Assembly (NCBI GenBank): GCA_963716455.1
Contig: CAVQTK010000013.1
Span: 141,901-205,900, forward strand
Length of the DNA: 64,000 nt
Reading direction: 5' to 3'
Source: CAVQTK01 sp963716455
GTDB taxonomy: Bacteria; Pseudomonadota; Gammaproteobacteria; Coxiellales; Coxiellaceae
Shown here: one piece after another, positions 37,791 to 47,536 of the stretch
Position numbering within the stretch: position 1 is the stretch's first letter
How the letters are laid out: the number at the start of each line of letters is the position of its first letter
Program-made: the position numbers and the translations under genes
Notes under the pieces: model-generated
Told to the model about the DNA's origin: nothing
What the model saw: the letters and a program-made list of their open reading frames with translations, nothing else
Databases searched by the model: none

Positions 37791-38926
37791 TTAACTGTGC
37801 TCTGCTGCGGTAAAGAGTTTTCAATTTTAACTGCCGAGTTTTCCTCTAATCCCGGTGGAATAGGTTCAATAATCTCTTCATTACCTTGCAACCCTTCAGC
37901 CACAACTACTTCCTTATCTAACTGGCTGGAAATCTTCACTGGTTGGATCAATGCTTTTCCATCTTTTATTAAATAAACAAAATGGCCCTGTTGACCAAGT
38001 TGCACGCTACTATTAGAAATCACTATAGCATTGGGTTGCATGGTCAAAATGAGTCGAACCATGACTAACTGTCCTGGCCAAAGGGTCAAATTTGCATTCG
38101 CAACTCTTGCTTTTAACTGAAGCATTCCAGTGACCGGACTCACACTATTATTAATAAAATTAACTTCACCCACACCCAACAACTGTCCGCCATTCTCAGT
38201 TAAAACTTCAACTTTTAAAGCGCCTTTTTGTTGATAATGAAATAAGTCCGCTAGACGATCCTGGGGAACATTAAAATTAACTAAGACACTATCTAGCTGA
38301 TTGATAATTACTAAAGGTGTAGCACTATTAGCGGTAATCAAATCACCCGGGTTAGCATTTATGTCCCCCGCTTTACCTGAAAAAGGCGCACGAATTTTCG
38401 TATAACTTAACTGAATAAGTTGTTGTTTAAGTTGAGCTTTATTAGACAATACCACTGCTTCCTGGGCTAAAGCAGCTGCCTGTGCCTCACTCTGCTGGCG
38501 TGTGACATATTCTAGTTTAGCCAGTGAAGCGTATCGCCGTGCTGTTATCTTTAAAATATTCAGCTGCGCCTCGTCACGTTGTAAGTTAGCTTTAGCTTGA
38601 TCAACCTGAGAGCTATAAACTTCTGGATTAATTTCAAATAAAAGTTGACCTTTGGTAACCTTTTGCCCTGCTGAAAAATGAATTTTTTTTAAAATACCCG
38701 TTACTTGAGGAATGATTTTAATCTCATTTTGAGCTTGCACATTCCCTACTTCAACAATCATTTTGGGTACGGATTTAATTTTCGGTTTTACTGCCGTTAC
38801 CAAGTAAATCGCACTTTCTTTTATTTGTGGTTTTTTTGCAGACACAGGTTGGGTAAATTTCCAGGCGCCTATGCCCAGAATAATTAAAATAGTAGCTACT
38901 ATCGTGATACGCATTATCTTTTTCAT
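37787..38926 (-). CDS. RND efflux periplasmic adaptor (membrane fusion protein)
   Basis: 379 residues. N-terminal signal/anchor (ATILIILGIGAWKF), then lipoyl and hairpin regions: IIPQVTGILKKIHFSAGQKVTKGQLLFEI (in parts), a helical hairpin ~105-170, INANPGDLITANSATPLVIINQLD and a beta-barrel domain. It overlaps the RND gene by 4 bases and the TolC-type gene by 4 bases, so the three are one operon. Confidence 0.92.
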   Translation of the reverse strand: MKKIMRITIVATILIILGIGAWKFTQPVSAKKPQIKESAIYLVTAVKPKIKSVPKMIVEVGNVQAQNEIKIIPQVTGILKKIHFSAGQKVTKGQLLFEINPEVYSSQVDQAKANLQRDEAQLNILKITARRYASLAKLEYVTRQQSEAQAAALAQEAVVLSNKAQLKQQLIQLSYTKIRAPFSGKAGDINANPGDLITANSATPLVIINQLDSVLVNFNVPQDRLADLFHYQQKGALKVEVLTENGGQLLGVGEVNFINNSVSPVTGMLQLKARVANANLTLWPGQLVMVRLILTMQPNAIVISNSSVQLGQQGHFVYLIKDGKALIQPVKISSQLDKEVVVAEGLQGNEEIIEPIPPGLEENSAVKIENSLPQQSTVK

Positions 38927-40227
38927 AAAGGAATTTCCGCAGATGAGCTATTAAGTGTACCAATTGCAGATGCCAGTTGAGCTAAAGCCATGTACCAGTT
39001 GATTTTAGCTTGAATACTTTGTACTCGAGCGTTTGCCAACGCCGACTGAGTAGTTAATACCGTTAAAATATTGCCTACTCCTCCTTTGTATTGACCTACC
39101 GCCTGTTGATGCGCTTGTGAACTGCTTTTTAATAGCACTTCAATACTTGCTAAATTTTCCACCGCTGTTTTTAACGTAAAATACGCTTGCCAAACTTGAT
39201 ATTGCACTTGCTGATCCAATTGATCTCGTGTCGCTTCGGCCACCGCAATTTCTGCCTGCGCTTGTTTCACCTTATTGGTCTGAGAAAAGCCCGTGAATAA
39301 AGGAAAAGAAAGCGATAACGTCGCCGATGCGGTATTCGAAACCATCTGCATATTGCCACTAAAAAAGGGCGCAACATTCGCATTAATTTCCAAAGTAGGC
39401 CAGCCTGATGCTTTGGTAGCCGCCAACTGCGATTGACGAGCCTGTACTAGCGTTTCCGCGGCTACTAAATCGGGTCGTTGACGTTTAGCTGCATTCAAAT
39501 AGAGCGCAACTTCCTTATCCGTTTGAATTACGTGGGTTGGCTCAGCTAAAGGCGCCAGTTGCAGGGGAGTACTTGTTGGCAGCCCCATGGCGGTTGCCAA
39601 CTGTCCCACCGCAATCTGATAATTTCCTCTACTTTTTTGCAAATTAAGGCTACTTTGAGCTAATGAGGATTCAGCTTGGTAAACATCACCAATCGTTGCT
39701 AAGCCTTGTTGATGCAGGGCATTTGCTGCTTCCAAATTGGTTTTAGCCTCTAAAACATTTTTTTGATTGGCAGCTAATAAAGCTTGTTCTCCCAATACTG
39801 AATAATATGCAGTTTGCACTTGCAAGATTATCTGTTGAATGGCGCTATCTCTATCCAGATGGCTGGCTATAAGAGCATAACGCGAGGCAAGCACAGAGTT
39901 AGAGCGATAACCAAAATCCCACAATAAATAGCTAAGGCTGATATTGGGACCATAAGCAGTTTCTCCCGAGTACTGGACTGCTCCTCCGGCATTAATTTGC
40001 GGTAGATAAGAACTTTTAGCAATCCCTAACTTAGCATCTGCTACTTGAATTTGAGCCCAAACGCGCGAGGTGGTAGGATTGTGACGTAATGCGAAATCTG
40101 TCACCTCTATTAATGTAAGTAGCCTTGTGGGCAGATCAGGCCTTTGAATAATCAAGCTTTCAGCGCCACTACTTATGGTAGAAATGAGTAATGAACTGAT
40201 TAAAAACACTATTAATTTTATCTTCAC
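38923..40227 (-). CDS. TolC-family outer-membrane efflux channel
   Basis: 434 residues from a GTG at 40225-40227, chosen because it begins a signal peptide (VKIKLIVFLISSLLISTISSG) and has AAGGT 9 bases upstream; the frame extends further upstream without a signal. Two OEP repeats are visible: LRHNPTTSRVWAQIQVADAKL / ALHQQGLATIGDVYQAESSL and LVAAETLVQARQSQLAATKA / QYKGGVGNILTVLTTQSAL. First gene of the pump operon. Confidence 0.9.
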   Translation of the reverse strand: MKIKLIVFLISSLLISTISSGAESLIIQRPDLPTRLLTLIEVTDFALRHNPTTSRVWAQIQVADAKLGIAKSSYLPQINAGGAVQYSGETAYGPNISLSYLLWDFGYRSNSVLASRYALIASHLDRDSAIQQIILQVQTAYYSVLGEQALLAANQKNVLEAKTNLEAANALHQQGLATIGDVYQAESSLAQSSLNLQKSRGNYQIAVGQLATAMGLPTSTPLQLAPLAEPTHVIQTDKEVALYLNAAKRQRPDLVAAETLVQARQSQLAATKASGWPTLEINANVAPFFSGNMQMVSNTASATLSLSFPLFTGFSQTNKVKQAQAEIAVAEATRDQLDQQVQYQVWQAYFTLKTAVENLASIEVLLKSSSQAHQQAVGQYKGGVGNILTVLTTQSALANARVQSIQAKINWYMALAQLASAIGTLNSSSAEIPL

Positions 40228-40435
40228 AATCCCACTACCTTTTTTATTATTTATTATAAATTTAAATGTATATATTATACCATAATTTAATAGAAATGGC
40301 ATACCGTAGATTTGTGAAAAACTAGCTAGACTCCCACAGCAGGAATTTTTTGACTTAAAAATTGACATAATTGATTAAATATTGTTTTTTTGATCAAACT
40401 ATTTAGTCAATTTTTTACTCAAGACGAAAAAATAA

Positions 40436-40531
40436 TAGACTTCTTTCCAAACCCAGTATTTTGGACTAATGCAAGGCGTGTTGCTTTCGAGGAGCAGAGA
40501 AAACAACACAACGCAGTAGTATGCCAAAAAC
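40436..40531 (+). repeat. Truncated copy of the 160-bp MITE family
   Basis: Begins TAGACTTCTTTCCAAACCC, then ATTTTGG, CTAATGCAAGGCGTGTTGCT, and AACAACACAACGCAGTAG. This is the 28564-28724 element in the opposite orientation with internal deletions and no right terminal repeat. It lies between the tolC-type gene and the entericidin. The rest of 40228-40435 is AT-rich with no gene seen. Confidence 0.65.
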
Positions 40532-40583
40532 TGAGCATACACGTAGGATATGACAATATGGAACAAAGGGGAGGCTTTTCCTT

Positions 40584-40763
40584 CTACCCCCCTGAGCAGT
40601 TACTTTTTAAGGCATTAAGGGCAGCAGCACCTGCCGCATTGGAGATAGATTGCCCTGTCTGTTGTATATCTTCACCGGCTCCCTTCACGGTATTACACCC
40701 CGATATGAAAGCGACCAATAGCAAAGGAGATATTAAAAGTAGAATTCTTTTTATAATTTGCAT
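40584..40763 (-). CDS. Entericidin-like small lipoprotein
   Basis: 59 residues from the ATG at 40761-40763, with GGGGGA upstream. Signal peptide with lipobox LVAFISGC, then NTVKGAGEDIQQTGQSISNAA, the entericidin A/B core. Small outer-membrane-associated lipoproteins of this family are linked to stress and lysis control; the role here is unproven. Confidence 0.85.
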   Translation of the reverse strand: MQIIKRILLLISPLLLVAFISGCNTVKGAGEDIQQTGQSISNAAGAAALNALKSNCSGG

Positions 40764-40898
40764 GATTTCCCCCGTAATTAAATAAACAAATATTTGACAA
40801 ATCAAAATTACTAAATTGTGAGTTGCGCCTTTAATTTAGATATCAATCTGAATAAATCCAGATTAATCTAACACTCTGATCCACGCTAACATAATTTA

Positions 40899-42235
40899 TC
40901 AAATACTACTATTAAGCTTATAAGGATTTGAATCATTTTTCAAAATAATCTGCACAGGAACTCCTACCAAATTAAAAGATTGGCGAAAATAGTTGGCCAA
41001 ATAACGACGATAAGAACCCGGTAATAATACTGCTTGCTTACCGTGAACAACAATGGTTAAGGGATTATGCTTACCTAAATGCGCATAGCGTAAGCGAATC
41101 CGCCTCCCTTTGGATAACGGCGGCTGATGATCAGTCACAGCTTGTTGTAATACTTCTGTTAATAGAGACGTAGATAAGGATTTTGTAGCTGAAGCATAGG
41201 CTTCATCTATTGCACGATACAAATCTCCTACCCCAGTTCCATATAAAGCAGAAATAAGATAACGACGAGCGAAATCTACAAACTGTAAGCGACGCTCCAT
41301 CTCCTGCTTTATTCTCTTCGTTCATATTCACTCAAGCCATCCCATTTATTAATAGCTATAATCATTCCTCTTCCCGATGCTAGAATGAGGCCCAGCAAAT
41401 GCAAATCTTGATCTGTTAAGCCTTCACGGGCATTAACAACAAGAATTGCGACATGAGCTTTTTCCAATGCTTGCAAGGTTTTTATGACGGAAAATTTTTC
41501 TATAGCCACTTCAATTTTAGAACGGCGACGCACCCCCGCCGTATCAATTAAGGTATAACATTGTCCACGTCGCTCAAAGGGAATAAAAATACTATCTCGA
41601 GTTGTTCCAGGTTGATCAAAAACCACAACCCTTTCTTCTCCTAATATGCGATTAATTAATGTAGATTTTCCCACATTTGGACGTCCCATCACGATCACAT
41701 GGATGCTTGTTCCAATCAACTCTTGTTCTGCTGCTTCTTCAGAAGGAAAGGATGTCAGTATTTTTTCCATTAGTTCCTCAACACCTCTGCCATTTTTTGC
41801 GGCAATGGCGTAGGGGGTCCCCATCCCTATGGGATAAAACTCTGCGGTTATTTCAGCTGCATCCAGGCGGTCTACTTTATTTACTACCAAAAATATTTTT
41901 TCTCGATAAGGGCGCAATTGCCCAGCAATGATTTGATCTGCTGCCATCAAGCCGTCTTTTCCATCTACTAAGAATAATAAATAATCTGCTTCTTCAATTG
42001 CTTGCCATACTTGTTTATCGATAGGTTTAGAGATAGCCAATTCATCCATTTCAGCAATGCCACCGGTATCGACTATCCAGTAAGAGTGCTCCCCAATAAC
42101 CCCACGGCCATATTGACGATCTCTGGTCACGCCTGGGAAATCAGCTACTAGTGCATTTCTGGTTTGGGTTAAATAGTTAAATAAAGTAGATTTGCCGACA
42201 TTGGGTCGACCAATAATTGCAATAACAGGAAGCAT
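40899..42235 (-). CDS. der: Ribosome-associated GTPase Der (one frameshift)
   Basis: About 445 residues when joined. Two GTPase domains: GRPNVGKSTLFN at residue 8 with DTGGIAE and NKVDR; second GRPNVGKSTLINR near 185 with DTAGVRRRSKIE and NKWDGLS. The KH-like C-terminal domain (QFVDFARRYLISALYGTGVGD) is encoded after a one-base break at ~41305, where CGAAGAGAATAAAG would need one more base. Der is needed for 50S assembly, so the break is probably sequence error. Gene order yfgM-der is conserved, but the usual bamB between them is missing. Confidence 0.93.
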
Positions 42236-42296
42236 GTATGGGTTTCCTAGCGAAAATTTTTATTTATTATATCTTACTTATGGTACTGTGCAAAAT

Positions 42297-42932
42297 TTAT
42301 AAAGGCTGCGCTAATTTCATTGCTGTTAATAAATCTTGACCCACTAGAGAAGATAACCCTATTTGTGCCGTTTGGTAAACTTGTTGCGCTTTTTCTCTTT
42401 CGCCTAAAGCTAAGTAAATATCACCTTTGACGCTATCAATTAGAGGTTGATAGCTACTATCATAAACTTTAGCTAATATATCTAAGGCGGCTTGCATTTT
42501 CTTTTGCTCTAATAAGATTCGCGCTATACGCAAACGTGCTATTTGCTGAATACTAGGTACGTGAGTTTTATCTTTTACCCATTCTAATTTCTGTAAGGCC
42601 ATATTGTACTGATTTTTTTCAATTGCTATTTTAGCCATTAGCAAATTACTCATACTGGCATAGATAGTATCGGAATAATTACGCTGCATTTCTTGAATCA
42701 TATTTTCAACCAGCTCTGGTTTTTTATTATTATTTTCAACTAATATTTGCTGATACAAAGAAGAAGCCTTCTGGATATGAGAGTCTTGTTGTTGATGCCA
42801 ATAACGCCAGCTAAGACCCGCTGCTGCTCCAACAATTATGGCAATTAATAAAAACTTACCATAATCTCTCCACCACCTTTTCAATACTTCTATTTGTTCC
42901 TGATCAGTTGGATATGCAGACATCTTCCTCAC
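42297..42932 (-). CDS. yfgM: YfgM family tetratricopeptide-like membrane protein
   Basis: 211 residues. A short cytoplasmic N-terminus (PTDQEQIEVLKRWWRDYGK) is followed by one transmembrane helix (FLLIAIIVGAAAGLSW) and a periplasmic TPR-like helical domain (LRIARILLEQKKMQAALDIL). It is an ancillary factor of the Sec/PpiD envelope-chaperone network. It overlaps hisS by 4 bases. Confidence 0.9.
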   Translation of the reverse strand: MRKMSAYPTDQEQIEVLKRWWRDYGKFLLIAIIVGAAAGLSWRYWHQQQDSHIQKASSLYQQILVENNNKKPELVENMIQEMQRNYSDTIYASMSNLLMAKIAIEKNQYNMALQKLEWVKDKTHVPSIQQIARLRIARILLEQKKMQAALDILAKVYDSSYQPLIDSVKGDIYLALGEREKAQQVYQTAQIGLSSLVGQDLLTAMKLAQPL

Positions 42933-44193
42933 TCCTGATTACGAAAAAAATCAACAACTGCTGAAAGGGAAATGCTTTGCTGCGCCCCCTCTGCTCGCAA
43001 ATTCTTAACTAGTACAGTGCCAGTAGCTATTTCCTGGTCACCTATAATAAGCGCCCAGTGGGCCTTACTTTTATCCGCGGATTTCAACTGGCTTTTTAGA
43101 CTACCACCACCCAGATGATTTATCACTTCTAGATGAGGCAAAGCACTACGTAATTCCTCGCTTAACACTATACCTGCTTCTACGGCAGGAATACCTAACA
43201 ATACTAAATAAACATCCGGATTGGATTGATAAGAACGATTTGCGGATAACAACAATATTAATCGTTCTAAGCCGATCGCAAAGCCAATGGCGGGTGTGGC
43301 TCTACCATTTAATTGCTCAACTAGATTATTATAACGCCCACCTGCACAAACGGTTCCTTGCGCACCTAATTCATTTGTTACCCATTCAAAGACGGTTAAA
43401 CCATAATAGTCCAAGCCACGAACAATGCGGGGATTTATCACATAAGGAATGTGAGCTGCATCTAATAAACGGAGTAATCCATTGAAATGAGTTTGAGAAG
43501 GAGGATCTAAGTGATCTAATAAATTGGGAGCTTCGCGGTTTAGTTCTTGTACCACTGGATTTTTACTATCAAGAATTCTAAGGGGATTAGAAGCTAAACG
43601 ACGCTGACAATCTTCATCTAATAGATCGTAATGCCGTTGATAAAAAGCGACTAACCGCTCACGATAAAGGGCTCGGGAAGCCGATGTTCCTAAGCTATTA
43701 ATTTGTAGCTCGATATGTTTGTCTAATCCTAACTCAGCCCATAAACGCTGGCCAATTAAAATAAGCTCTGCGTCTATGTCAGGCCCATCCATACCATAGG
43801 CTTCTATACCAAAATGATGAAATTGACGGTAACGCCCTTTTTGCGGTCTTTCATGGCGAAACATGGGGCCTAGATACCACCAACGCTGTATTTGATTATA
43901 TAATAATCCATGTTCAATCCCTGCTCTTACACAACCTGCTGTTCCTTCAGGACGTAAACTTAAACTATCACCATTACGATCGTTAAAAGTATACATTTCC
44001 TTTTCAACAATATCGGTGACATCACCTATAGAACGGGTAAATAATTTAGTTTGTTCCAATAATGGAAAACGGATTTCACGATAACCATAACGGTTAGCAA
44101 GATTTCGACATGCAGATTCTACTACTTGCCAAAAGGTGTTTCATCAGGAAGGATATCATTCATGCCCCTCACTGCTTGAACAATTTGCGCCAA
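42929..44193 (-). CDS. hisS: Histidyl-tRNA synthetase (one frameshift)
   Basis: About 421 residues. The start appears to be a TTG at 44191-44193 with GAGGTGAG upstream, giving LAQIVQAVRGMNDILPDETP. A missing T in a T-run at ~44134 (CCTTTTGG) breaks the frame before WQVVESACRNLANRYGYREI. The rest is continuous from LLEQTKLFTRSIGDVTDIV, with motif 2 FRHERPQKGRYRQFHHFG, the histidine-binding motif RGLDYYGLTVFEW and motif 3 AIGFAIGLERLILLL. Essential gene, so the break is probably a sequencing error. Confidence 0.93.
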
Positions 44194-44206
44194 AACTCAC
44201 CTCATT

Positions 44207-45014
44207 TTATTCAGTCGTCAACGGCCTAGTTATTGTTTGCTTAGGAGCAGGTAGAGAAGCTTCTTTAGAAGTTCTGTTATGCGATTGCGATACAGAAGGT
44301 TTAGGTGCTACTGACGGATCTGAAATAACTCTGGGAGCAGCTGAAACAGTTCTAGATTGATAATTCACCGAGGGTTCACTACCCATAGAAAGAGGGGTAT
44401 TAGTAGTTGGTGTTGGGGGTGGAGTTGGAATCGATTGAGAACTAGTGCTAACATTCTGATCACTTAAAGGTTTAATTTGCGTAGTAGTAAGTTGGCGGCG
44501 AATTGGAAGAAGTAGATGGAATCGATACAGCAGTAGCAGTGGCAGCCGGAGTTGAAGTAGAAGAAGTAACACCTACTTGATGAACCTTTTGACCTTGCCA
44601 CCACATCATAACTAAAGCTACTAAAGTTATTAGTATTAAAAAACTAACCCAAAACAAAAAACCAGAACGGCGCCCTTCACTTCGTGGTTGGTAGATTGGA
44701 ATGCCTTGATGACTAGCAATTGGCAAATGAATTTCTGCTGTTCCTACTGAGTCAGCAACAATCTCAAAGGCCTGCAAAATATCTGCATCTGCAACACCTA
44801 CTAACCTTGCATATAGCAATAAATAACCACGGGCATAAGTTCTTGCTGATATGTGGGGATAATCATCTTTTTCGATATTCTTAATTGCTTGTGCACTTAA
44901 GCATAATTTACTTGCTACATCAGATTCAGTGAAACCCTTAGCTTCACGAGCAGGTCTCAGTAGCTCTCCTGGGGTTACTTGTAAAGAAACCGGTTTCAGT
45001 TCAGTTTCAGTCAT
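44207..45014 (-). CDS. rodZ: Cytoskeleton protein RodZ-like (one frameshift)
   Basis: An N-terminal Xre-type helix-turn-helix (GELLRPAREAKGFTESDVAS, YARGYLLLYARLVG) is followed by a transmembrane helix near residue 120 (FLFWVSFLILITLVALVMMW) and a Thr/Ser/Pro-rich periplasmic part. The frame breaks near 44490; continuation gives TTTQIKPLSDQNVSTSS then the low-complexity tail to 44207. RodZ links MreB to the elongasome. The folded C-terminal DUF4115 domain of most RodZ proteins is not seen. Gene order next to hisS and rlmN fits. Confidence 0.85.
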
Positions 45015-45185
45015 ATGGGATACCTTTATTTTATCAATTAGATAACAAGAGTAAGTATCAACTCATTCCTGAGTCAAGAGACGAAATCTCTCTATTTATA
45101 AAAGTAGACACTTCTCTATATCTTTAAAAAGATATCACATTTATTACTGAGATTCATCTTTTTATCTCGGACCTGCGAAGCCGAC

Positions 45186-46291
45186 TTACGATTCCCTCTG
45201 TTGCTTGCCCTTTCGACCAGTACGATCTGCAAATTTGCCTGCTAATTGACCACAAGCAGCTGCAATATCCCTCCCCGGGTACGACGCACCCAAGTTGGAA
45301 TTCCCTGGCTGGTCAAATATTCTTGAAAATATTCAATACTATCAGAATGCGAACAATTAAATTGAGAGCCTGGAAAAGGGTTAAACGGGATCAAGTTCAC
45401 TTTACACCGTATACCTTGCAACAAATTAGCCAATTCCTGAGCATGTCCTTTTTGATCATTAACTTGTGCCAACATGACATATTCGAATAATATTTTTTGC
45501 TTAGAAGTTTCCGGAAAATAATCACGACATATGGGCATTAAAACTTCTAGAGGGTATTTTTTATTCAACGGCACTAATTGAGAACGCAAAGTGTTATTAG
45601 GAGCATGCAATGACACAGCTAAGGAAACAGGACTCTCTTGTCGTAAGCGCTGCATTGCGGGAACCAACCCAGCGGTACTTAAAGTAACTCGGTATTTAGA
45701 CAACCCATAAGCAAAATCATCAAGCATCAATTCCATCGCGGCCACAACCGCCGAGTAATTTAACAAAGGTTCTCCCATACCCATCATCACTACGTTCTTA
45801 ATTATCAAGCTCGCTTGTTCTTGATCAGAAATTTGTCCAAGACGAAAACTAGCCCACCAAACTTGACCAATAATTTCATCCAGAGAGAGATTACGATTAA
45901 ACCCTGCCTGAGCAGTAGCGCAAAAACTGCAATTTAAACTACAGCCGGCCTGTGAAGATACACAGAGAGTTCCACGATTGAGTTCGGGAATAAAAACCGT
46001 TTCTATGGCATTACCATCTCTTAAACGCAACAACCATTTGTAGGTACCATCTACGGATAGCTGTTCTTGCAACAATTGCGGCACTTGGATGGTTGAATAG
46101 GCCTGTAATTTAACGCGTAATGCCTGCTTTAAATTTTGCATTTGGTTAAAATTTGTAACCTTGCGTTGATGAATCCATTTGGTAAGGACTGCGGCTCGTT
46201 GTGGAGATTCACCTATGCTTGCCAGAAAATTAGCCAAAGAACTTCGATTTAAATTAAGTAAATTTTGCTGAGGAATTAATTCTTGATGCAT
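45186..46291 (-). CDS. rlmN: 23S rRNA/tRNA adenine-C2 methyltransferase RlmN (C-terminal frameshift)
   Basis: Radical-SAM enzyme of ~368 residues. Cluster motif CSLNCSFCATAQAGF near residue 118, MGMGEPLLNY, ALAVSLHAPNN-type segment (SLAVSLHAPNNTLR) and LIPFNPFPGSQF. Near 45275 the frame breaks after WVRRTRG; in the neighbouring frame the conserved AAACGQLAGKFADRT ending continues to a stop at 45186-45188. The catalytic cysteine of the C-terminal ACGQL motif lies in this shifted part, so the intact enzyme needs the correction. Confidence 0.92.
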
Positions 46292-46313
46292 AATGGTTGG
46301 CTATTATTAAGGC

Positions 46314-46739
46314 TTAAGCAGAAAAGATTTCCTCAGGTTTAAAAAAGAAATTAATTTCTTGAATTGCGGTATCGACTCCATCCGAACCATGAACGGCATT
46401 GGCATCAATAGAATCGGCATAATCCCCACGAATTGTACCCGGAGCCGCTTGCTTTGGATCAGTATGTCCCATAACTTCGCGGTTCTTAGCAATAGCACTC
46501 TCTCCCTGAAGTACTTGAATCATAATAGGACCTTGAATCATAAATTGCACTAAGCTTTTAAAAAAAGGCCTTTCCCGATGGACAGCATAAAATTGTTCAG
46601 CTTGATCTTTATTCAGCCATTGCATTCTTGCCGCCACAATTTTCAATCCTGCCTTCTCAAATCGAGAATAAATATTTCCAATAATATTTTTTGCTACCGC
46701 ATCTGGTTTAATTATTGATAGGGTTTTTTCAATAGCCAT
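46314..46739 (-). CDS. ndk: Nucleoside diphosphate kinase
   Basis: 141 residues from the ATG at 46737-46739 (MAIEKTLSIIKPDAV), preceded by GAGGAG. Contains the active-site DANAVHGSDGVDTA with the phosphorylated histidine and PFFKSLVQFM. It equilibrates NTP pools. First gene of the ndk-rlmN-rodZ-hisS-yfgM-der run. Confidence 0.95.
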   Translation of the reverse strand: MAIEKTLSIIKPDAVAKNIIGNIYSRFEKAGLKIVAARMQWLNKDQAEQFYAVHRERPFFKSLVQFMIQGPIMIQVLQGESAIAKNREVMGHTDPKQAAPGTIRGDYADSIDANAVHGSDGVDTAIQEINFFFKPEEIFSA

Positions 46740-46833
46740 GAAGTTTTGCTCCTCTTTGCATAAAATCGACATAATAATTGAAATTTAACTGTTCAGCAAT
46801 TGCAATCATTAGACTGCTTGCAAAATCAGTGTT

Positions 46834-47142
46834 TTGGGCTTTGGGCTGACAGGTCTTTTGGATCCCAATTGGGGAGCTTCGTTTACTCGTATTTTCTTAG
46901 TAACGTTTGCTGAGCTTTTTTATAGAAAAATTACATGTGAACCTATACAACTAGTATATGAATGTCAAGATGCAACCATCATACAAAACTTTATTAATAA
47001 GATTGATTCTTTTCTTCAGTTTGTTGAGCCAAATGAAAATAAAATCGAGTTCCAACAATTGAGTTCGTCATTAGCGGAACAAAAGAGGATACCCCTTTCT
47101 ACTCCACCAGAATCCATTATTGCGTTCAAACAACCCTCATAG
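46834..47142 (+). other. Unrecognised open frame (possible gene fragment)
   Basis: About 102 residues from a TTG, including VYECQDATIIQNFINKIDSF and FQQLSSSLAEQKRIPL. No signal, membrane segment or known motif is seen and no Shine-Dalgarno supports the start. It could be the remnant of a longer protein or non-coding. It lies between ndk and a repeat. Confidence 0.3.
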
Positions 47143-47277
47143 AGAATCCCATTTCTTTAAGCGACGAGTCAGCGAATCCAGTGAACCCATCACATCCGAT
47201 TCTAACACGCACAGAAGAGTTAGTTGCCGGTTAAACTGTATAATTCTTTAGTAATAATTAAAAAGTGTCCGCCTCAA

Positions 47278-47421
47278 TAGACTTCTTTCGAAACTCTACT
47301 GCTGATGCAAATTGCTGCGTTGCTTCGGTGCTCAAATCCTCACATACTTGCGTGTATGCTCTGGTTTTGCGCTCCGATGCGCTTTGCACTTTGCTACCAG
47401 CAGCGGGTTTTCGAAAGATAT
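47278..47421. repeat. MITE-like palindromic element, second subtype
   Basis: TAGACTTCTTTCGAAACTC at the left is inverted against GGGTTTTCGAAAGATAT at the right, followed inward by CTACTGCTG / CCAGCAGCG. The interior (TTGCTGCGTTGCTTCGGTGC; TTGCGCTCCGATGCGCTTTG) is itself partly palindromic. The ends resemble the 28564-28724 element, the interior does not. The rest of 47143-47536 shows no gene; the last bases hold the dacA leader. Confidence 0.65.
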
Positions 47422-47536
47422 CCGCATAAATCGTTGATGCACTTTCGTGGCGCACCAGAATTTAGGTTTAAGTAGCTGCAGGTTCAAAATTATGCTAACA
47501 TTGCCAACCATCTAGTTCTCTATTTGAGGTTATAAT

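Noticed and set aside
40390..40785. 131-codon plus-strand frame over the entericidin gene
   Set aside because: It runs through a MITE fragment and antisense to a well-supported lipoprotein gene; no RBS or family similarity.
47258..47455. 65-codon minus-strand frame
   Set aside because: It lies entirely within and around the 47278-47421 repeat element.
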